From positions 88,437-152,436 of the forward strand of contig DIWR01000011.1 in NCBI GenBank assembly GCA_002428495.1: a stretch of DNA of 64,000 nt. The letters run 5' to 3'. The notes beneath the pieces were generated by a model. That model saw only the letters and a list, made by a program, of their open reading frames with translations. It searched no databases and was not told the origin of the DNA. Positions 18,773 to 28,340 of this stretch are shown here, piece after piece (positions within the stretch are counted from its first letter, which is position 1; every line of letters starts with the position of its first letter). A program made the translations under genes and the position numbers. This DNA comes from Synergistaceae bacterium UBA6101 (GTDB lineage: Bacteria; Synergistota; Synergistia; Synergistales; Synergistaceae).

Positions 18773-19232
18773 TCTTGTCTGAGACCTTCCAGTATATCAG
18801 GGAGAATACGATCACAAGAGGCACACCCAATAGCTGCTGAACAAAAAACTGCCTTAATGCTACCTGGCTTGGGACCGTCCATAATACAAAATGTGCAAAT
18901 CCGGAAAAAAGGATCGAAGCAATGAGTATAAATGTAAAGAATACAACTGTCCTGCCCTGTGCCGGTATTTTATACCAGAGAAAACATGCGGCAGCGACAA
19001 GTCCTGCGTTCAGAGCCGCTGTAAGTCCCGGAAGGTTAGTCCATCTGAAATCCCATATCAGCCCTCCTGCAAAGGCGGCCCAGATCAGGATTATCTGTTT
19101 TTCTCTGCTGGTCGCTGGCAAAAGGGACATCATCAGAAGGAGCATCAAAAATATATTGGGAACAATAAAAAAGCCCATTAAAAATACCTGGACAAAATCC
19201 TGTAACAACCAGACTGCGATCAGATATATCAT
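18765..19232 (-). CDS. mreD: Rod shape-determining protein MreD
   Basis: This small integral membrane protein of 155 residues has about five hydrophobic segments. MreD sequences are poorly conserved, so the call rests on size, topology and position between mreC and PBP2. It is expected to link MreC to the RodA-PBP2 synthase. The gene starts 2 nt after the mreC stop region and overlaps mrdA downstream. Confidence 0.88.
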   Translation of the reverse strand: MIYLIAVWLLQDFVQVFLMGFFIVPNIFLMLLLMMSLLPATSREKQIILIWAAFAGGLIWDFRWTNLPGLTAALNAGLVAAACFLWYKIPAQGRTVVFFTFILIASILFSGFAHFVLWTVPSQVALRQFFVQQLLGVPLVIVFSLIYWKVSDKNV

Positions 19233-19234
19233 TC

Positions 19235-20014
19235 TTAATTATCTCCGCCTGAATAGACTTCTACGCTGTAAAGCTGCGTAAGATGAGCACCCGCCTGGAT
19301 ACTTATCGGCATGAACCCGTCCTTGCTCTCTTTGGCACCAATGACGCGTCCTATAGGGATTCCCGGAGGCACATGCCTGCCCATAAGCGACGTTGAAACT
19401 CCCATTCCGTTCTTAAGCTGCCTCTCCTCAGGGACATAGAGCAGCGTAAGGTTTCCCCTGTCATCACCGGTGATGACCCCCAGGTCTCGTGTCTCGTCCA
19501 CGGCAGCAGCTATCAGAAAGGAGGAGGATGTTATCATCTGCACCCAGGCGTAGTTCTGATCCACCCTTATTACACGGCCTATCAGAAAACCTTCGGATGT
19601 TACAGCTGCGCCTTCCTTTATTCCGGCCCTGCTTCCTTTGTCGATCCTGAATTCCTGCCACCAGTCATCTGGGTAGCGAAGCGTTATTTTCGCTGTCACA
19701 TTGCCCTCTTTTGGCACCGGGACCTTTATTCCTGCTTTCTGAAGTTCCGCCGACATAGCCCTGTTTTCAAGCTCAAGTTTCGTGACCCTTTCCCGAAGGC
19801 TGGATCTCTCGAGCACCCAGTTGCTGCTGTATTTAACTATGTCTCTCATTTCTATGGCTGGTTTTTCAGGATAATAAAGGATGTTGTTTACTCCATCTAC
19901 GAAAGTGTGGTGCAGTTCAGGGAAAGTGATCATGGCCCAAAGCACACAAAAACTCAACAGCACGGAAATAACTCCGTGCAGCCATGGTTTAAGCTCTCTG
20001 TCCAGAATATTCAT
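19235..20014 (-). CDS. mreC: Rod shape-determining protein MreC
   Basis: MreC is a bitopic elongasome scaffold. The 259-residue protein has one N-terminal transmembrane segment (about 14-34), then a short coiled coil (ERVTKLELENRAMSAELQKA). The periplasmic beta-barrel domain contains the family-typical GAAVTSEGFLIGRVIRV and LLYVPEERQLKNGMGVSTS. It follows mreB after 47 nt. Confidence 0.94.
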   Translation of the reverse strand: MNILDRELKPWLHGVISVLLSFCVLWAMITFPELHHTFVDGVNNILYYPEKPAIEMRDIVKYSSNWVLERSSLRERVTKLELENRAMSAELQKAGIKVPVPKEGNVTAKITLRYPDDWWQEFRIDKGSRAGIKEGAAVTSEGFLIGRVIRVDQNYAWVQMITSSSFLIAAAVDETRDLGVITGDDRGNLTLLYVPEERQLKNGMGVSTSLMGRHVPPGIPIGRVIGAKESKDGFMPISIQAGAHLTQLYSVEVYSGGDN

Positions 20015-20061
20015 TCCGACAGCACCTCCAAAATCTTCCTAAAAAGGCAGGGCAATATGTA

Positions 20062-21135
20062 TTAGCTGCCTTGTCTGTCGATCGTTATTGAAACTTTGCT
20101 CTTTTCCCTTGGAGTCTCCAGAATTTTACCGAGCCCGAGCGCCACTGAGAACAGGGGCTGTTCTGCCACGTGAACGGGTACGTTGAGGGCATCAGAAAAA
20201 CGGAGGCTGAGTCCTCTTAAAAGGGCAGTCCCTCCTGAAAGCACTATGCCCTGGTCCACAATGTCCCTCACAAGCTCAGGCGGCGTCTGCTCTATCGCGG
20301 ATCGTATCGTGTCCTCTATCTGAGCAACGACAGGTTCAAGTGCCTCGCGCACTTCTACGGAGCTGATGTTTACTACCTTGGGCAGTCCGTCGACCAGATC
20401 TCTTCCCTTGACGTTCATAGACAATTCCTGTTCCATAGGGAGAGCCGATCCTATCGCTATCTTTATCTCTTCCGCGGTGCTCTCTCCTATGGCGAGCGTG
20501 TAATTCTGCCGCATAAGGGATATTATCGCTTCATCAAGCGAATTTCCGGCGACTCTCACAGCATGGTTCACAACTATCCCGCCAAGTGATATGACCGCCA
20601 CCTCGCAAGTTCCGCCGCCCATGTTGACCACAACGTTACCCTGCGGCTCGTTTATGGCTATGCCTATACCCACTGCGGCAGCAAGGGGTTCTTCAACAAC
20701 TATGGCTTCCTTGGCTCCTGCAGCAAGAGTCACTTCAACTACAGCCCTCTTTTCGACTTCGGTTACACATGCGGGAACGCATACCGCGACCTTGGGATAA
20801 GAGAAAAAATTGCCGGCCCCTGTGAGGTTCTTCATATAATGCCTTATCATGTGCTCTGTCATCTCGAAGTCAGCTATAACTCCGTTAGCAAGTGGCCTTA
20901 TGGTCTTGATGCCTATAGGGGTACGCCCTATCATTTTTTTTGCATCTGAGCCAAAGGCTATTATCTCTTTCTGGCCTTTTCTGTCCAGATTCCTCACCGC
21001 AACAACCGACGGTTCGTTGACTACGATCCCTTTGGATTTCAAAAAAATTACCGTATTGACTGTACCTATGTCTATCCCAATTTCATAATTAAACAAGTTC
21101 GGTCTGAACTTAAACACCCTGCCACCCGCTTTCAA
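20062..21135 (-). CDS. mreB: Rod shape-determining actin homologue MreB
   Basis: MreB forms membrane-associated filaments that orient cell-wall synthesis. The 357-residue protein has the phosphate-1 motif IGIDIGTVNTV, the connecting motifs of the actin fold, and IVLSGGTALLRGL for adenosine binding. The annotated start is a TTG with AGGGA about 6 nt upstream; a GTG six codons later is possible. It heads the mreBCD-PBP2-min-rodA block and follows radC by 59 nt. Confidence 0.94.
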   Translation of the reverse strand: MKAGGRVFKFRPNLFNYEIGIDIGTVNTVIFLKSKGIVVNEPSVVAVRNLDRKGQKEIIAFGSDAKKMIGRTPIGIKTIRPLANGVIADFEMTEHMIRHYMKNLTGAGNFFSYPKVAVCVPACVTEVEKRAVVEVTLAAGAKEAIVVEEPLAAAVGIGIAINEPQGNVVVNMGGGTCEVAVISLGGIVVNHAVRVAGNSLDEAIISLMRQNYTLAIGESTAEEIKIAIGSALPMEQELSMNVKGRDLVDGLPKVVNISSVEVREALEPVVAQIEDTIRSAIEQTPPELVRDIVDQGIVLSGGTALLRGLSLRFSDALNVPVHVAEQPLFSVALGLGKILETPREKSKVSITIDRQGS

Positions 21136-21194
21136 AAATTTCCCTGAAACCCAAATATACCTTTACATTATCTCATTTATGGGCTCAGTATGCA

Positions 21195-21845
21195 TCATGG
21201 AACTTGCGTAAGCTGTCCTCCTGCGGCAATATAGTGTCCCAGAAGTTCCACACCAAGAAAATCAAGTCCTTTTTTTACATGATCTGTTATCGCTATATCT
21301 TCCCTGCTTGCCGAGCAGCTGCCGTCCGGATGGTTATGGACGAGCACAACACCGTATGCGTTCATACGCACAGCCTTTCTGTAAAAGACCGGTATGTCAA
21401 GATACGCCCCGCTCTGCCCTCCGTATGAGATCTTCTCTTCCTCAATAACTTTCCCGCCTGCGTCAAGGAATATCGCATATATCAACTCCCTGTCGCAAAA
21501 GCGGGTATCTTTCGCTATCTTTTCCAGTCTGACCTGCCATTGGTCACGATCTTTGACCCCAAGGGCGGCTATCCGGCTTCCCAATTCAATGACAGCTGCA
21601 AGCGTGGCGACCTTGGCGGAGTTAAGCCCCTTTTCTCCCATAAGTTCCTTCGCGTCTGCACGGCAAAGACCCTCCAGACCTCCCCAATCATTCAGAAGGG
21701 AGGCCGAAAACTCCAGAACGTCCTCTCCCCTTCTTCCTGTCCTCAAAAGTATAGCAAGCAATTCTACAACTGAAAGAGAATGAGCTCCATGGGCCAGAAG
21801 TTTTTCTCGCGGTCTCTCTTCTTCGGGAAGGTCCTTTATCTTCAT
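21195..21845 (-). CDS. radC: RadC/UPF0758 family JAMM-domain protein
   Basis: This is a 216-residue RadC-like protein next to mreB, a frequent bacterial arrangement. An N-terminal helix-hairpin-helix-like region (about 20-80) precedes the JAMM/MPN domain. H170, H172, S180 and D183 fit the HxH-x7-SxxD metal motif. Two deviations are visible: the usual HNHPSG reads HNHPDG, and the normally conserved PRE triplet upstream is replaced by IPV. The original repair role of RadC is doubtful and no activity is established for the family. Confidence 0.9.
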   Translation of the reverse strand: MKIKDLPEEERPREKLLAHGAHSLSVVELLAILLRTGRRGEDVLEFSASLLNDWGGLEGLCRADAKELMGEKGLNSAKVATLAAVIELGSRIAALGVKDRDQWQVRLEKIAKDTRFCDRELIYAIFLDAGGKVIEEEKISYGGQSGAYLDIPVFYRKAVRMNAYGVVLVHNHPDGSCSASREDIAITDHVKKGLDFLGVELLGHYIAAGGQLTQVP

Positions 21846-21851
21846 ACCGGA

Positions 21852-22481
21852 CTATCTCGGCCAATAGGGGTTGTAATTTTTTTCAGCGCCTATCGTTGTC
21901 TCAGGTCCATGTCCGGGAAGTACCCTCAGTTTATCAGGAAGGTCAGTCAATTTTTTCAGGGATCTGACCAGAACCTCTTCATCTCCGCCCGGAAGATCGC
22001 TTCTTCCTACGGAGCGGGCAAAAAGAGTGTCTCCTGAAGCCAGCACTTCCTCATCGCCCTCAGTGATATGGAGACATATTCCTCCCAATGTGTGTCCTGG
22101 CGTATGGATAACGTTTATGTTCATATTCCCGACTTTGAGCGTGTCACCCTCGTTAAGTTTTTTATCAGCAGAAGTAAGCTCTACCGAGGCACCCATGAAG
22201 GCAGAAAGGTTTCTGTTCGCATCTACAAGACAGTCCGCATCCTCTGTGTGTACTGCAATGCCGTTTTCAGAGAGGTTCCTCAGTTCCTGGACACCTCCTA
22301 TGTGATCGCCGTGTCCGTGCGTGAGGATTATCCAGTGCAGCCTGATATCATTGTCCCGTATGTACTCCTCGACCTCTGCTGCAGGACCTCCCGGATCAAT
22401 GACGATCCCTTCGCTGCCGGAATCGCTGATCACATAACAGTTCGTCCACAGTGCGCCAAGCGCAAATCTTTTGATCTTCAT
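21852..22481 (-). CDS. Metallo-beta-lactamase-fold hydrolase (glyoxalase II-like)
   Basis: This 209-residue MBL-fold protein has the binuclear metal motif THGHGDHIGG, then HTPGHTLGG and SGDTLFARSVGRSDLPGGD. These match the YcbL/hydroxyacylglutathione hydrolase-like branch found widely in anaerobes. Thioesterase activity on an acyl-thiol is likely, but the substrate is unknown; no glyoxalase I is in the window. It is tightly spaced between dtd and radC. Confidence 0.88.
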   Translation of the reverse strand: MKIKRFALGALWTNCYVISDSGSEGIVIDPGGPAAEVEEYIRDNDIRLHWIILTHGHGDHIGGVQELRNLSENGIAVHTEDADCLVDANRNLSAFMGASVELTSADKKLNEGDTLKVGNMNINVIHTPGHTLGGICLHITEGDEEVLASGDTLFARSVGRSDLPGGDEEVLVRSLKKLTDLPDKLRVLPGHGPETTIGAEKNYNPYWPR

Positions 22482-22488
22482 GCTTTAC

Positions 22489-22932
22489 TCACTCCCTGGT
22501 ATCTATCATAAGAGTCACGGGACCGTCATTGCATATTTCAACCTTCATATAAGCCTGAAAAACTCCCGTTGCTGTCCTGACTCCCCTTATTTCGATCTCT
22601 TTGACAAATTTTTCATACATGCTGTTTGCAAAAGATGGTTCAGCTGCGTTTGTCCATGATGGTCTTCGCCCTTTTTTGCAGTCGCCGCACAGTGTGAACT
22701 GCGAAACAACAAGTATCTCTCCCTTTTCGTCTATGACAGATCTGTTCATTTTACCTGATCCGTCTTCAAATATTCTGAGATTGACTATTTTATCTGCAAG
22801 CCATGCAATATCCTTTTCTGTATCTTCGTGGACTACACCAAGAAAAACGCAAAGGCCTTTCCCTACTTCACCTGTGAGCTTTCCGTCCACTGAGACACGG
22901 GCCTTGTCGACCCGCTGCAGAAGTGCCTTCAT
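22489..22932 (-). CDS. dtd: D-aminoacyl-tRNA deacylase
   Basis: Dtd hydrolyses D-aminoacyl-tRNAs and glycyl-tRNA-Ala, protecting translation. The 147-residue protein is full length, with the catalytic-face motif SQFTLCGDCKKGRRPSW and the C-terminal NDGPVTLMIDT (Gly-Pro motif). It follows the relA/spoT gene by 6 nt; rel-dtd pairing is common in Firmicutes and related bacteria. Confidence 0.95.
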   Translation of the reverse strand: MKALLQRVDKARVSVDGKLTGEVGKGLCVFLGVVHEDTEKDIAWLADKIVNLRIFEDGSGKMNRSVIDEKGEILVVSQFTLCGDCKKGRRPSWTNAAEPSFANSMYEKFVKEIEIRGVRTATGVFQAYMKVEICNDGPVTLMIDTRE

Positions 22933-22938
22933 TGTACA

Positions 22939-25251
22939 TCACCCCCTGGTTATCTCAATGACCCCGGAAATGGTATTGAGCCTTGCTATTATTCTATAAA
23001 GATGCTCTATATCCTTTATCTGGACATCGGCAGCTACTCTTGTCCGCGAGTTATTCACAACGTTTGCTCTTATTCCTGTAAGGATCCCGTCCATGGCAGT
23101 AATGGCCTGGACTATTTCTCCGAAGAGAGTAGGCTTGTCAACTCCCTCGACTTTGATCCTCGCAGTATATCGATGATCCTTCAGCCTCCCCCAGGAAACA
23201 GTTATCATTTTGTTCGGGTCGGCCTTGTCTATGTTAGCACAATCTTTGCGATGTACTGTAATTCCCCTGCTCTGTGTCACACAGCCCACTATCTGATCTC
23301 CGGGGACCGGACGGCAGCACTGGGCAAGGGATACAAGCACACCTGAGGCTCCTTCTACCACTATTTCGGAATCAGCTTCGTTTCTTTGCGGAGGGGCCTG
23401 CGCAGGTATCGGATCCGCCGGCTGTTTTGCATCCGATGCCATCCTTCCAAAAATACTTGCAACTGTATGATTGCCGGTCCCAACAGACACGATCAGCTCT
23501 TCAGTGTTTAAATAGCCCATTTCCCTTGCTACATGGCTAAGTTGAGGAGAGATCGCTTCAAGCGGATTTTCTGTTCCGGGGTTTCTTCTCAGGGCCTCTT
23601 TTTCAAGGAGCTCTCTGCCTCTCTTGATCTTTTCTTCTCTTTCCTGCCTGTCCTGCTGACGGAACCAGCTCTTTATCTTGCTTCTTGTGCGGGTGGATCT
23701 TGCTATCTTTAGCCAGTCCCGGGAGGGTTTTCCCTGAGGCGATGTCAGGATGCGGACAATATCTCCGTTCTGAAGCTCCTGGTCCATCGGGGCAATTCGG
23801 CCGTTGACCATTGCTCCGACACATTTATGTCCTATCTCTGTATGAATAGCGTATGCGAAATCTATAGGGGTCGATCCGTTTGGAACAGAGATCACATTGC
23901 CTTTCGGTGTGAAAACAAAGACCTCCGAAGAAAGGACATCTGTCTTCAGATTATCCATAAATTGTGAACTGACTCCTTCATCTTCCTGTCCTTCGGGCAC
24001 TACTTCTAGGGCTTTTCGTATCCAGGTGAGGCCCTCGTCAAGATGATTTACCCTCTTCCCGCCCTCTTTATAGTTCCAGTGAGCAGCTATACCGTATTCG
24101 GCAAGAGAATGCATTTCCCAGGTCCTAATCTGGACCTCAAGCGGTTCTCCTGCAGGGCCTACTACCGTAGTGTGCAGCGATTGATAGAGGTTGCTTTTGG
24201 GATTTGCTATATAGTCATCGAACTGCCCGGGGATCGGCTTCCATATCGTATGTACTATTCCAAGGACCTGATAGCAGTCAGCAAGATTTTTAACTATCAC
24301 CCTGAGAGCCAGGAGGTCGTAGAGCTGATCCAAAGAGAGGTTTTTTCTTCTCATTTTTTCATAGATGCTGTAAAAATGCTTGGGACGGCCTTTTATTGAA
24401 GCTTCCAGTCCGTCTTCCTCAATTTTCTGAGAGAGGATGTCCATAGCTTCTTTTATTATCATTTCACGTTCGGGCAGCTTTTTCCTGACTCTGCGCTTTA
24501 TGTCATAGTACATTTCGGGATCGAGCATACGGAAAGAAAGATCTTCGAGCTCTCTTTTTACCTGATATATGCCAAGACGATGTGCCAGGGGAGCATAGAT
24601 CTCAAGCGTCTCACGAGCTATGGTCAACTGTTTTTCCCTTTTGTGGGATGATATGGTCCTCATGTTGTGAAGACGGTCTGCTAGTTTGATGAGGACAACT
24701 CTGATATCCTTGGCCATGACCACGAACATTTTCCTGAGGTTCTCAGCCTGATAGTCCTCAAAAGTCTTAAATGGGAGTTTTCCCAGTTTGGTAACTCCAT
24801 CAACCAGGGTAACGACTCCCGCTCCAAATTTTTCTGAAAGCTCTTCAGCTGTTATCTGTGTATCTTCAAGAACATCATGCAGAAGCGAGGCGATAATTGT
24901 CTCGCGGTCTATTTCCATACCAGCCAGAATAGCTGCAACAGAGACCGTATGTACAACATACGGGTCGCCGCTGTACCTCATTTGTCCTCCGTGTGATTCG
25001 GCAGCGAAGACAAAAGCCTCTCCGATCGCGGTCATATCGTCTTTTGAAAGATATTTTGTAATCTTAGACCAGAGATCCTGCCATGCCAGCCTGAGGGCCG
25101 AAACACGCTGAGTCTCAGGTATACGCCCCCAATAGCCTTCCATCAGAGATCTGCAGCCTTTTTCGCTCAGCCCGCATTCATCTTTCCTGTTTATGCCGGA
25201 CAGGTGGGCAGATCGCACATTCAAAGTACCTGCCTTGTTCTCTTCGCTCAT
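22939..25251 (-). CDS. Bifunctional (p)ppGpp synthetase/hydrolase (Rel/SpoT)
   Basis: This is the stringent-response enzyme that makes and degrades (p)ppGpp. The 770-residue protein has an N-terminal extension of about 60 residues, an HD hydrolase domain (HDVLEDTQ motif), and a synthetase domain with the YQSLHTTV segment. A TGS domain (VFVFTPKGNVISVPNGSTPIDFAYAIH, split as VFVFTPKGNVI and STPIDFAYAIH), a zinc-finger/helical region (CCRPVPGDQIVGC) and a C-terminal ACT domain follow. The intact HD residues argue for a bifunctional enzyme. A 32-nt gap separates it from recJ. Confidence 0.94.
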   Translation of the reverse strand: MSEENKAGTLNVRSAHLSGINRKDECGLSEKGCRSLMEGYWGRIPETQRVSALRLAWQDLWSKITKYLSKDDMTAIGEAFVFAAESHGGQMRYSGDPYVVHTVSVAAILAGMEIDRETIIASLLHDVLEDTQITAEELSEKFGAGVVTLVDGVTKLGKLPFKTFEDYQAENLRKMFVVMAKDIRVVLIKLADRLHNMRTISSHKREKQLTIARETLEIYAPLAHRLGIYQVKRELEDLSFRMLDPEMYYDIKRRVRKKLPEREMIIKEAMDILSQKIEEDGLEASIKGRPKHFYSIYEKMRRKNLSLDQLYDLLALRVIVKNLADCYQVLGIVHTIWKPIPGQFDDYIANPKSNLYQSLHTTVVGPAGEPLEVQIRTWEMHSLAEYGIAAHWNYKEGGKRVNHLDEGLTWIRKALEVVPEGQEDEGVSSQFMDNLKTDVLSSEVFVFTPKGNVISVPNGSTPIDFAYAIHTEIGHKCVGAMVNGRIAPMDQELQNGDIVRILTSPQGKPSRDWLKIARSTRTRSKIKSWFRQQDRQEREEKIKRGRELLEKEALRRNPGTENPLEAISPQLSHVAREMGYLNTEELIVSVGTGNHTVASIFGRMASDAKQPADPIPAQAPPQRNEADSEIVVEGASGVLVSLAQCCRPVPGDQIVGCVTQSRGITVHRKDCANIDKADPNKMITVSWGRLKDHRYTARIKVEGVDKPTLFGEIVQAITAMDGILTGIRANVVNNSRTRVAADVQIKDIEHLYRIIARLNTISGVIEITRG

Positions 25252-25283
25252 TTATGCACCACCGAGTCGTTCGTCAAAGATCG

Positions 25284-26942
25284 CTAGACTGTTACCATTT
25301 TTTCCAGGACAAGCTGAAGGGAGGTCACGTTCCGCCATGTGTCCACACGAGGTCTGTATACCCAGCCCATCAGGCTTTCTCTGTCCTTAACGATCTCAGC
25401 CGCTCCGAAACCTAGGAGCGTTGATTCGCCCAGATCTATCTTCACATGCCTTCCGTTCTTCCCCAGGGGCAGGATCTTAACATTGCCGTTGTAAGGGGAA
25501 TATAACTTAGGACATGGATTGTCCATGCCGAAAGGTCCAAGTTTTTCCGCTTCATACCATGCCTTGAGGTCAAGTTCAGATGGCGACCAGTACAAAAGAT
25601 CCTCTTTGTCGCTTGACACTTTTACCACTGAGAGCATTTTTTCCATTTCATCTCTTACTTCCTGCCAGTTGTCAAATTTTACGCTGAAACCTGCAGCAAG
25701 ACGATGTCCGCCCCACGTGTTCAGCTTCGGGGCGAGAGTCTTCAATATGCCGACTGCATCTCCGCCCGCAGGCATTCTCAGTGTACCTCTCATAATCTCT
25801 CCCACTGAAGCCACAAGGGCTACCGGAGCATTTCTCTGGCTGCATATCCTGCTGGCAACACTGCTCAGTACCCCTACAGACCAATCATTGTCTGTCAGGA
25901 CATACTGGTACGGTTCTGCCTGTTCACTATCCACCTGCTCAAGGATCTTAGAAGAGAGCTCTCTTCTTTTTTTGTTTAGATCTATTATTTGATCGACCTT
26001 CTCAGGAAGATCGTCAGCATTAAATAGAATTTTTACTGCAAGGTCTGCGAAATATAGTCTTCCGGCTGCGTTGAGGCAGGGAATTATCTTCATTGCAAGG
26101 TCTTCCGGATCAAGAGCTGAGGGGGTTATGCCAAGTTTTTCCATAAGTACGGCAAGACCTGGCCTCGGAGCTCTCCTTAGCACATCCAGACCTCCCTGAA
26201 CAAGGACTCTGTTCAGGGGTGAAGCAAGGGAAACACAGTCAGCGATAGTTGCCAATGCAACAAGGTCAAGCAGTTTCCGCAGCTTTTCCCTGGGAAGAAG
26301 CTCATTCTGCCAGGCCCAGCACCATATCACCCCAGCGGCACATAGCCTTTTAGCAGTGATGTCACCGCCGATCTGAGGGTTTACCATTGTATCTGAGAGT
26401 GCAAGTTCACCTTCAGCGAGGTGATGGTCGATAATAGCGACCGGAATGCCGCTTTTCTTTATGAGTTTCACGGATTCAACATCCTGAGTTCCGCAGTCAA
26501 CGACCACTACAAGATCACACTTTCGTTTGGCGATGCTTGTCGCTACATCCGAGTGCAGTCCATACCCCTGGTTAAAACGGTGCGGGATGAAATACCTCAC
26601 GCTTGCCTTCTTGTAGAGGGCCATCTCAACGGCAAGTGCAGTTGCTGATATTCCGTCGACATCATAGTCGCCGTATACAACAACGTCAGATCCTTCGTCA
26701 AGTGCTCTGAATACGTCAGCAGCAAGCGAATTGGTCTCACCAAGATCCAGGGACTCCAGCATGCTCTCCATATCAGGAGATATCCAGCTTTTTATCACTG
26801 AATCACTGGTCTCTGAAGTTACGCCCCTCATCTCCAGCAGCGCGGCCTGAAAAAGAGAGCAGTCCAGGCGGGCAGCAATTTCAACCGCTGTATTCCCTGG
26901 TCTGTAAATGTTCAGTTCATCTTTTGAGCAAATTACTACCAA
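25284..26942 (-). CDS. recJ: Single-stranded-DNA-specific exonuclease RecJ
   Basis: RecJ is a 5'-3' ssDNA exonuclease of recombination and mismatch repair. The DHH domain shows YGDYDVDGISATA, VVVVDCGTQD and IDHHLAEGE. The DHHA1 domain shows GGHRLAAGFS, and an OB-fold follows. At 552 residues it is slightly short for the family but no motif is missing. The start is a TTG 3 nt after the lapA stop with only a weak upstream purine run, so the exact start is uncertain. Confidence 0.93.
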   Translation of the reverse strand: MVVICSKDELNIYRPGNTAVEIAARLDCSLFQAALLEMRGVTSETSDSVIKSWISPDMESMLESLDLGETNSLAADVFRALDEGSDVVVYGDYDVDGISATALAVEMALYKKASVRYFIPHRFNQGYGLHSDVATSIAKRKCDLVVVVDCGTQDVESVKLIKKSGIPVAIIDHHLAEGELALSDTMVNPQIGGDITAKRLCAAGVIWCWAWQNELLPREKLRKLLDLVALATIADCVSLASPLNRVLVQGGLDVLRRAPRPGLAVLMEKLGITPSALDPEDLAMKIIPCLNAAGRLYFADLAVKILFNADDLPEKVDQIIDLNKKRRELSSKILEQVDSEQAEPYQYVLTDNDWSVGVLSSVASRICSQRNAPVALVASVGEIMRGTLRMPAGGDAVGILKTLAPKLNTWGGHRLAAGFSVKFDNWQEVRDEMEKMLSVVKVSSDKEDLLYWSPSELDLKAWYEAEKLGPFGMDNPCPKLYSPYNGNVKILPLGKNGRHVKIDLGESTLLGFGAAEIVKDRESLMGWVYRPRVDTWRNVTSLQLVLEKMVTV

Positions 26943-26944
26943 AA

Positions 26945-27316
26945 TTACTCGTCCGTTCCGCCAGGCGTATTTACCTCTGTGTGATGTGTCTGACCGGGTT
27001 CTTCGTTTGCGGAGAAAGAATTCCTGGCTGCTGCAACCGATTCCAGTATCGTCTTTTTCTCCCTCTCCACAGCAGCAATCTTTTCATCCTTTGCTTTCAG
27101 TTCCTTTTTATACTTGCCTCTTGCTTCAAACATGGAAAAAATTGAGAATATCCACATTATCGCTGCGCCGGCACAGAAGACAAGAACTTCCCATACTCCC
27201 TGCGGGAGGACCCATTCAAAAAGAAAAAACCTGACTGTAACATCCCCTATGTTCTGAAAAGCAAAAAGCGCAGACAGAAACATGGTAACAGTTATAGCGA
27301 GAATATAGCTCTTCAT
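26945..27316 (-). CDS. LapA-domain (DUF1049) membrane protein
   Basis: This 123-residue protein has two hydrophobic segments (about 3-20 and 40-62) and an intervening short loop with the family-like NIGDVTVRFFLF, then a charged coiled-coil tail (KGKYKKELKAKDEKIAAVERE). This matches the DUF1049/LapA family; LapA with LapB works in LPS assembly control in enterobacteria, but no lapB is here. The ATG at 27316 has GAGGAGGGG upstream and is preferred over the start 7 codons earlier. It is the first gene after the secF terminator. Confidence 0.8.
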   Translation of the reverse strand: MKSYILAITVTMFLSALFAFQNIGDVTVRFFLFEWVLPQGVWEVLVFCAGAAIMWIFSIFSMFEARGKYKKELKAKDEKIAAVEREKKTILESVAAARNSFSANEEPGQTHHTEVNTPGGTDE

Positions 27317-27394
27317 AAAACCCCTCCTCATAGGCAAGCAATCAAAAATGCTTTACTGGTTGATTATCTATAATACAACAAAATGATGATAAAG

Positions 27395-27428
27395 AGAAAA
27401 AAAAAGAGAGGCACAAGGCCTCTCTTTG
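27395..27428 (-). terminator. Strong intrinsic terminator after secF
   Basis: A 10-bp stem (27418-27427 with 27403-27412, core AGAGAGGC/GCCTCTCT) closes a 5-nt loop. On the minus strand a run of about nine T follows. It ends the rex-yajC-secD-secF transcript and separates it from lapA-recJ. Confidence 0.92.
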
Positions 27429-27443
27429 AAATAAAAATTGATT

Positions 27444-28325
27444 TCAGAATTTAGGATAACGCATATACCACTCTGCAACGACTGCGCTTGCAATGTATAC
27501 CGAGCTGTACGTACCAACAATTATACCGACCAGGAAGGCAAAAGCAAAATTGCTTATTACTTCTCCCCCGAATATGTACATAGCCATGACCGGCAGTAAG
27601 GTGGTGACTGATGTGTTTATCGTCCTCGCAAGGGTCTGGTTGATAGACATATCGACAAGTTCGACGACCCCCTTTGTCCTTACCGTAGACCAGTTTTCAC
27701 GTACACGGTCCAGCACTACTATCGAGTCGTTCAGCGAATAACCGACCACTGTAAGTATTGCAGCTATAAAAGCCACGGAAACTTCTTTCCCCGTGAGGCT
27801 GTACACCCCCAGCATGATGATCGAGTCATGTATAAGGGAAAGAACCGCAGCCACACCAAAACGGAACTTGAAACGGAATGCCATGTAAATGAGAATACCG
27901 GCAAGTGCAAGTGCAAGAGCGACAATTGCCTGGCTGCGAAGCTCCTTGCCTACCACGGGGCCTACTTTGTCTATCTTAAGAATTTTCAGCCCTCCGAAAT
28001 CCTTTTTCAGAGTTTCAAGGACCTGTCTTCTTACCTCTTCATCCTGAGCCTGGAAACGTATCAGCACTTCATTGTTGTTATAAGCCTGGATTATTGCCTG
28101 TCCCTGTCCGATCTCGCTAAGACTGGCACGAATATCGGAGACCTGCACCGGAGAAGAAAATTCGACCTGAAGCACGAGGCCTCCCGTGAAGTCTACGCTC
28201 AGGTTCAGTCCTTTCGTTGCTATCAGACCGAGAGAAGCAGCCACTAGAATGAGGCTTATCACAATGGCGTAAAATCTGTATTTCATAAAAGGTAAATTCA
28301 GTTTTGAAGCATTAAAAGCAACCAT
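27444..28325 (-). CDS. secF: Protein translocase subunit SecF
   Basis: SecF with SecD uses the proton motive force to pull proteins through SecYEG. The 293-residue protein has six predicted membrane segments, a periplasmic P1 domain after TM1 opening with the family-typical LSVDFTGG, and the VGYSLNDSIVVLDRVREN motif in TM4-5. GGAGGCG precedes the ATG. The gene follows secD by 15 nt. Confidence 0.96.
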   Translation of the reverse strand: MVAFNASKLNLPFMKYRFYAIVISLILVAASLGLIATKGLNLSVDFTGGLVLQVEFSSPVQVSDIRASLSEIGQGQAIIQAYNNNEVLIRFQAQDEEVRRQVLETLKKDFGGLKILKIDKVGPVVGKELRSQAIVALALALAGILIYMAFRFKFRFGVAAVLSLIHDSIIMLGVYSLTGKEVSVAFIAAILTVVGYSLNDSIVVLDRVRENWSTVRTKGVVELVDMSINQTLARTINTSVTTLLPVMAMYIFGGEVISNFAFAFLVGIIVGTYSSVYIASAVVAEWYMRYPKF

Positions 28326-28340
28326 TAACAGCGCCTCCTT

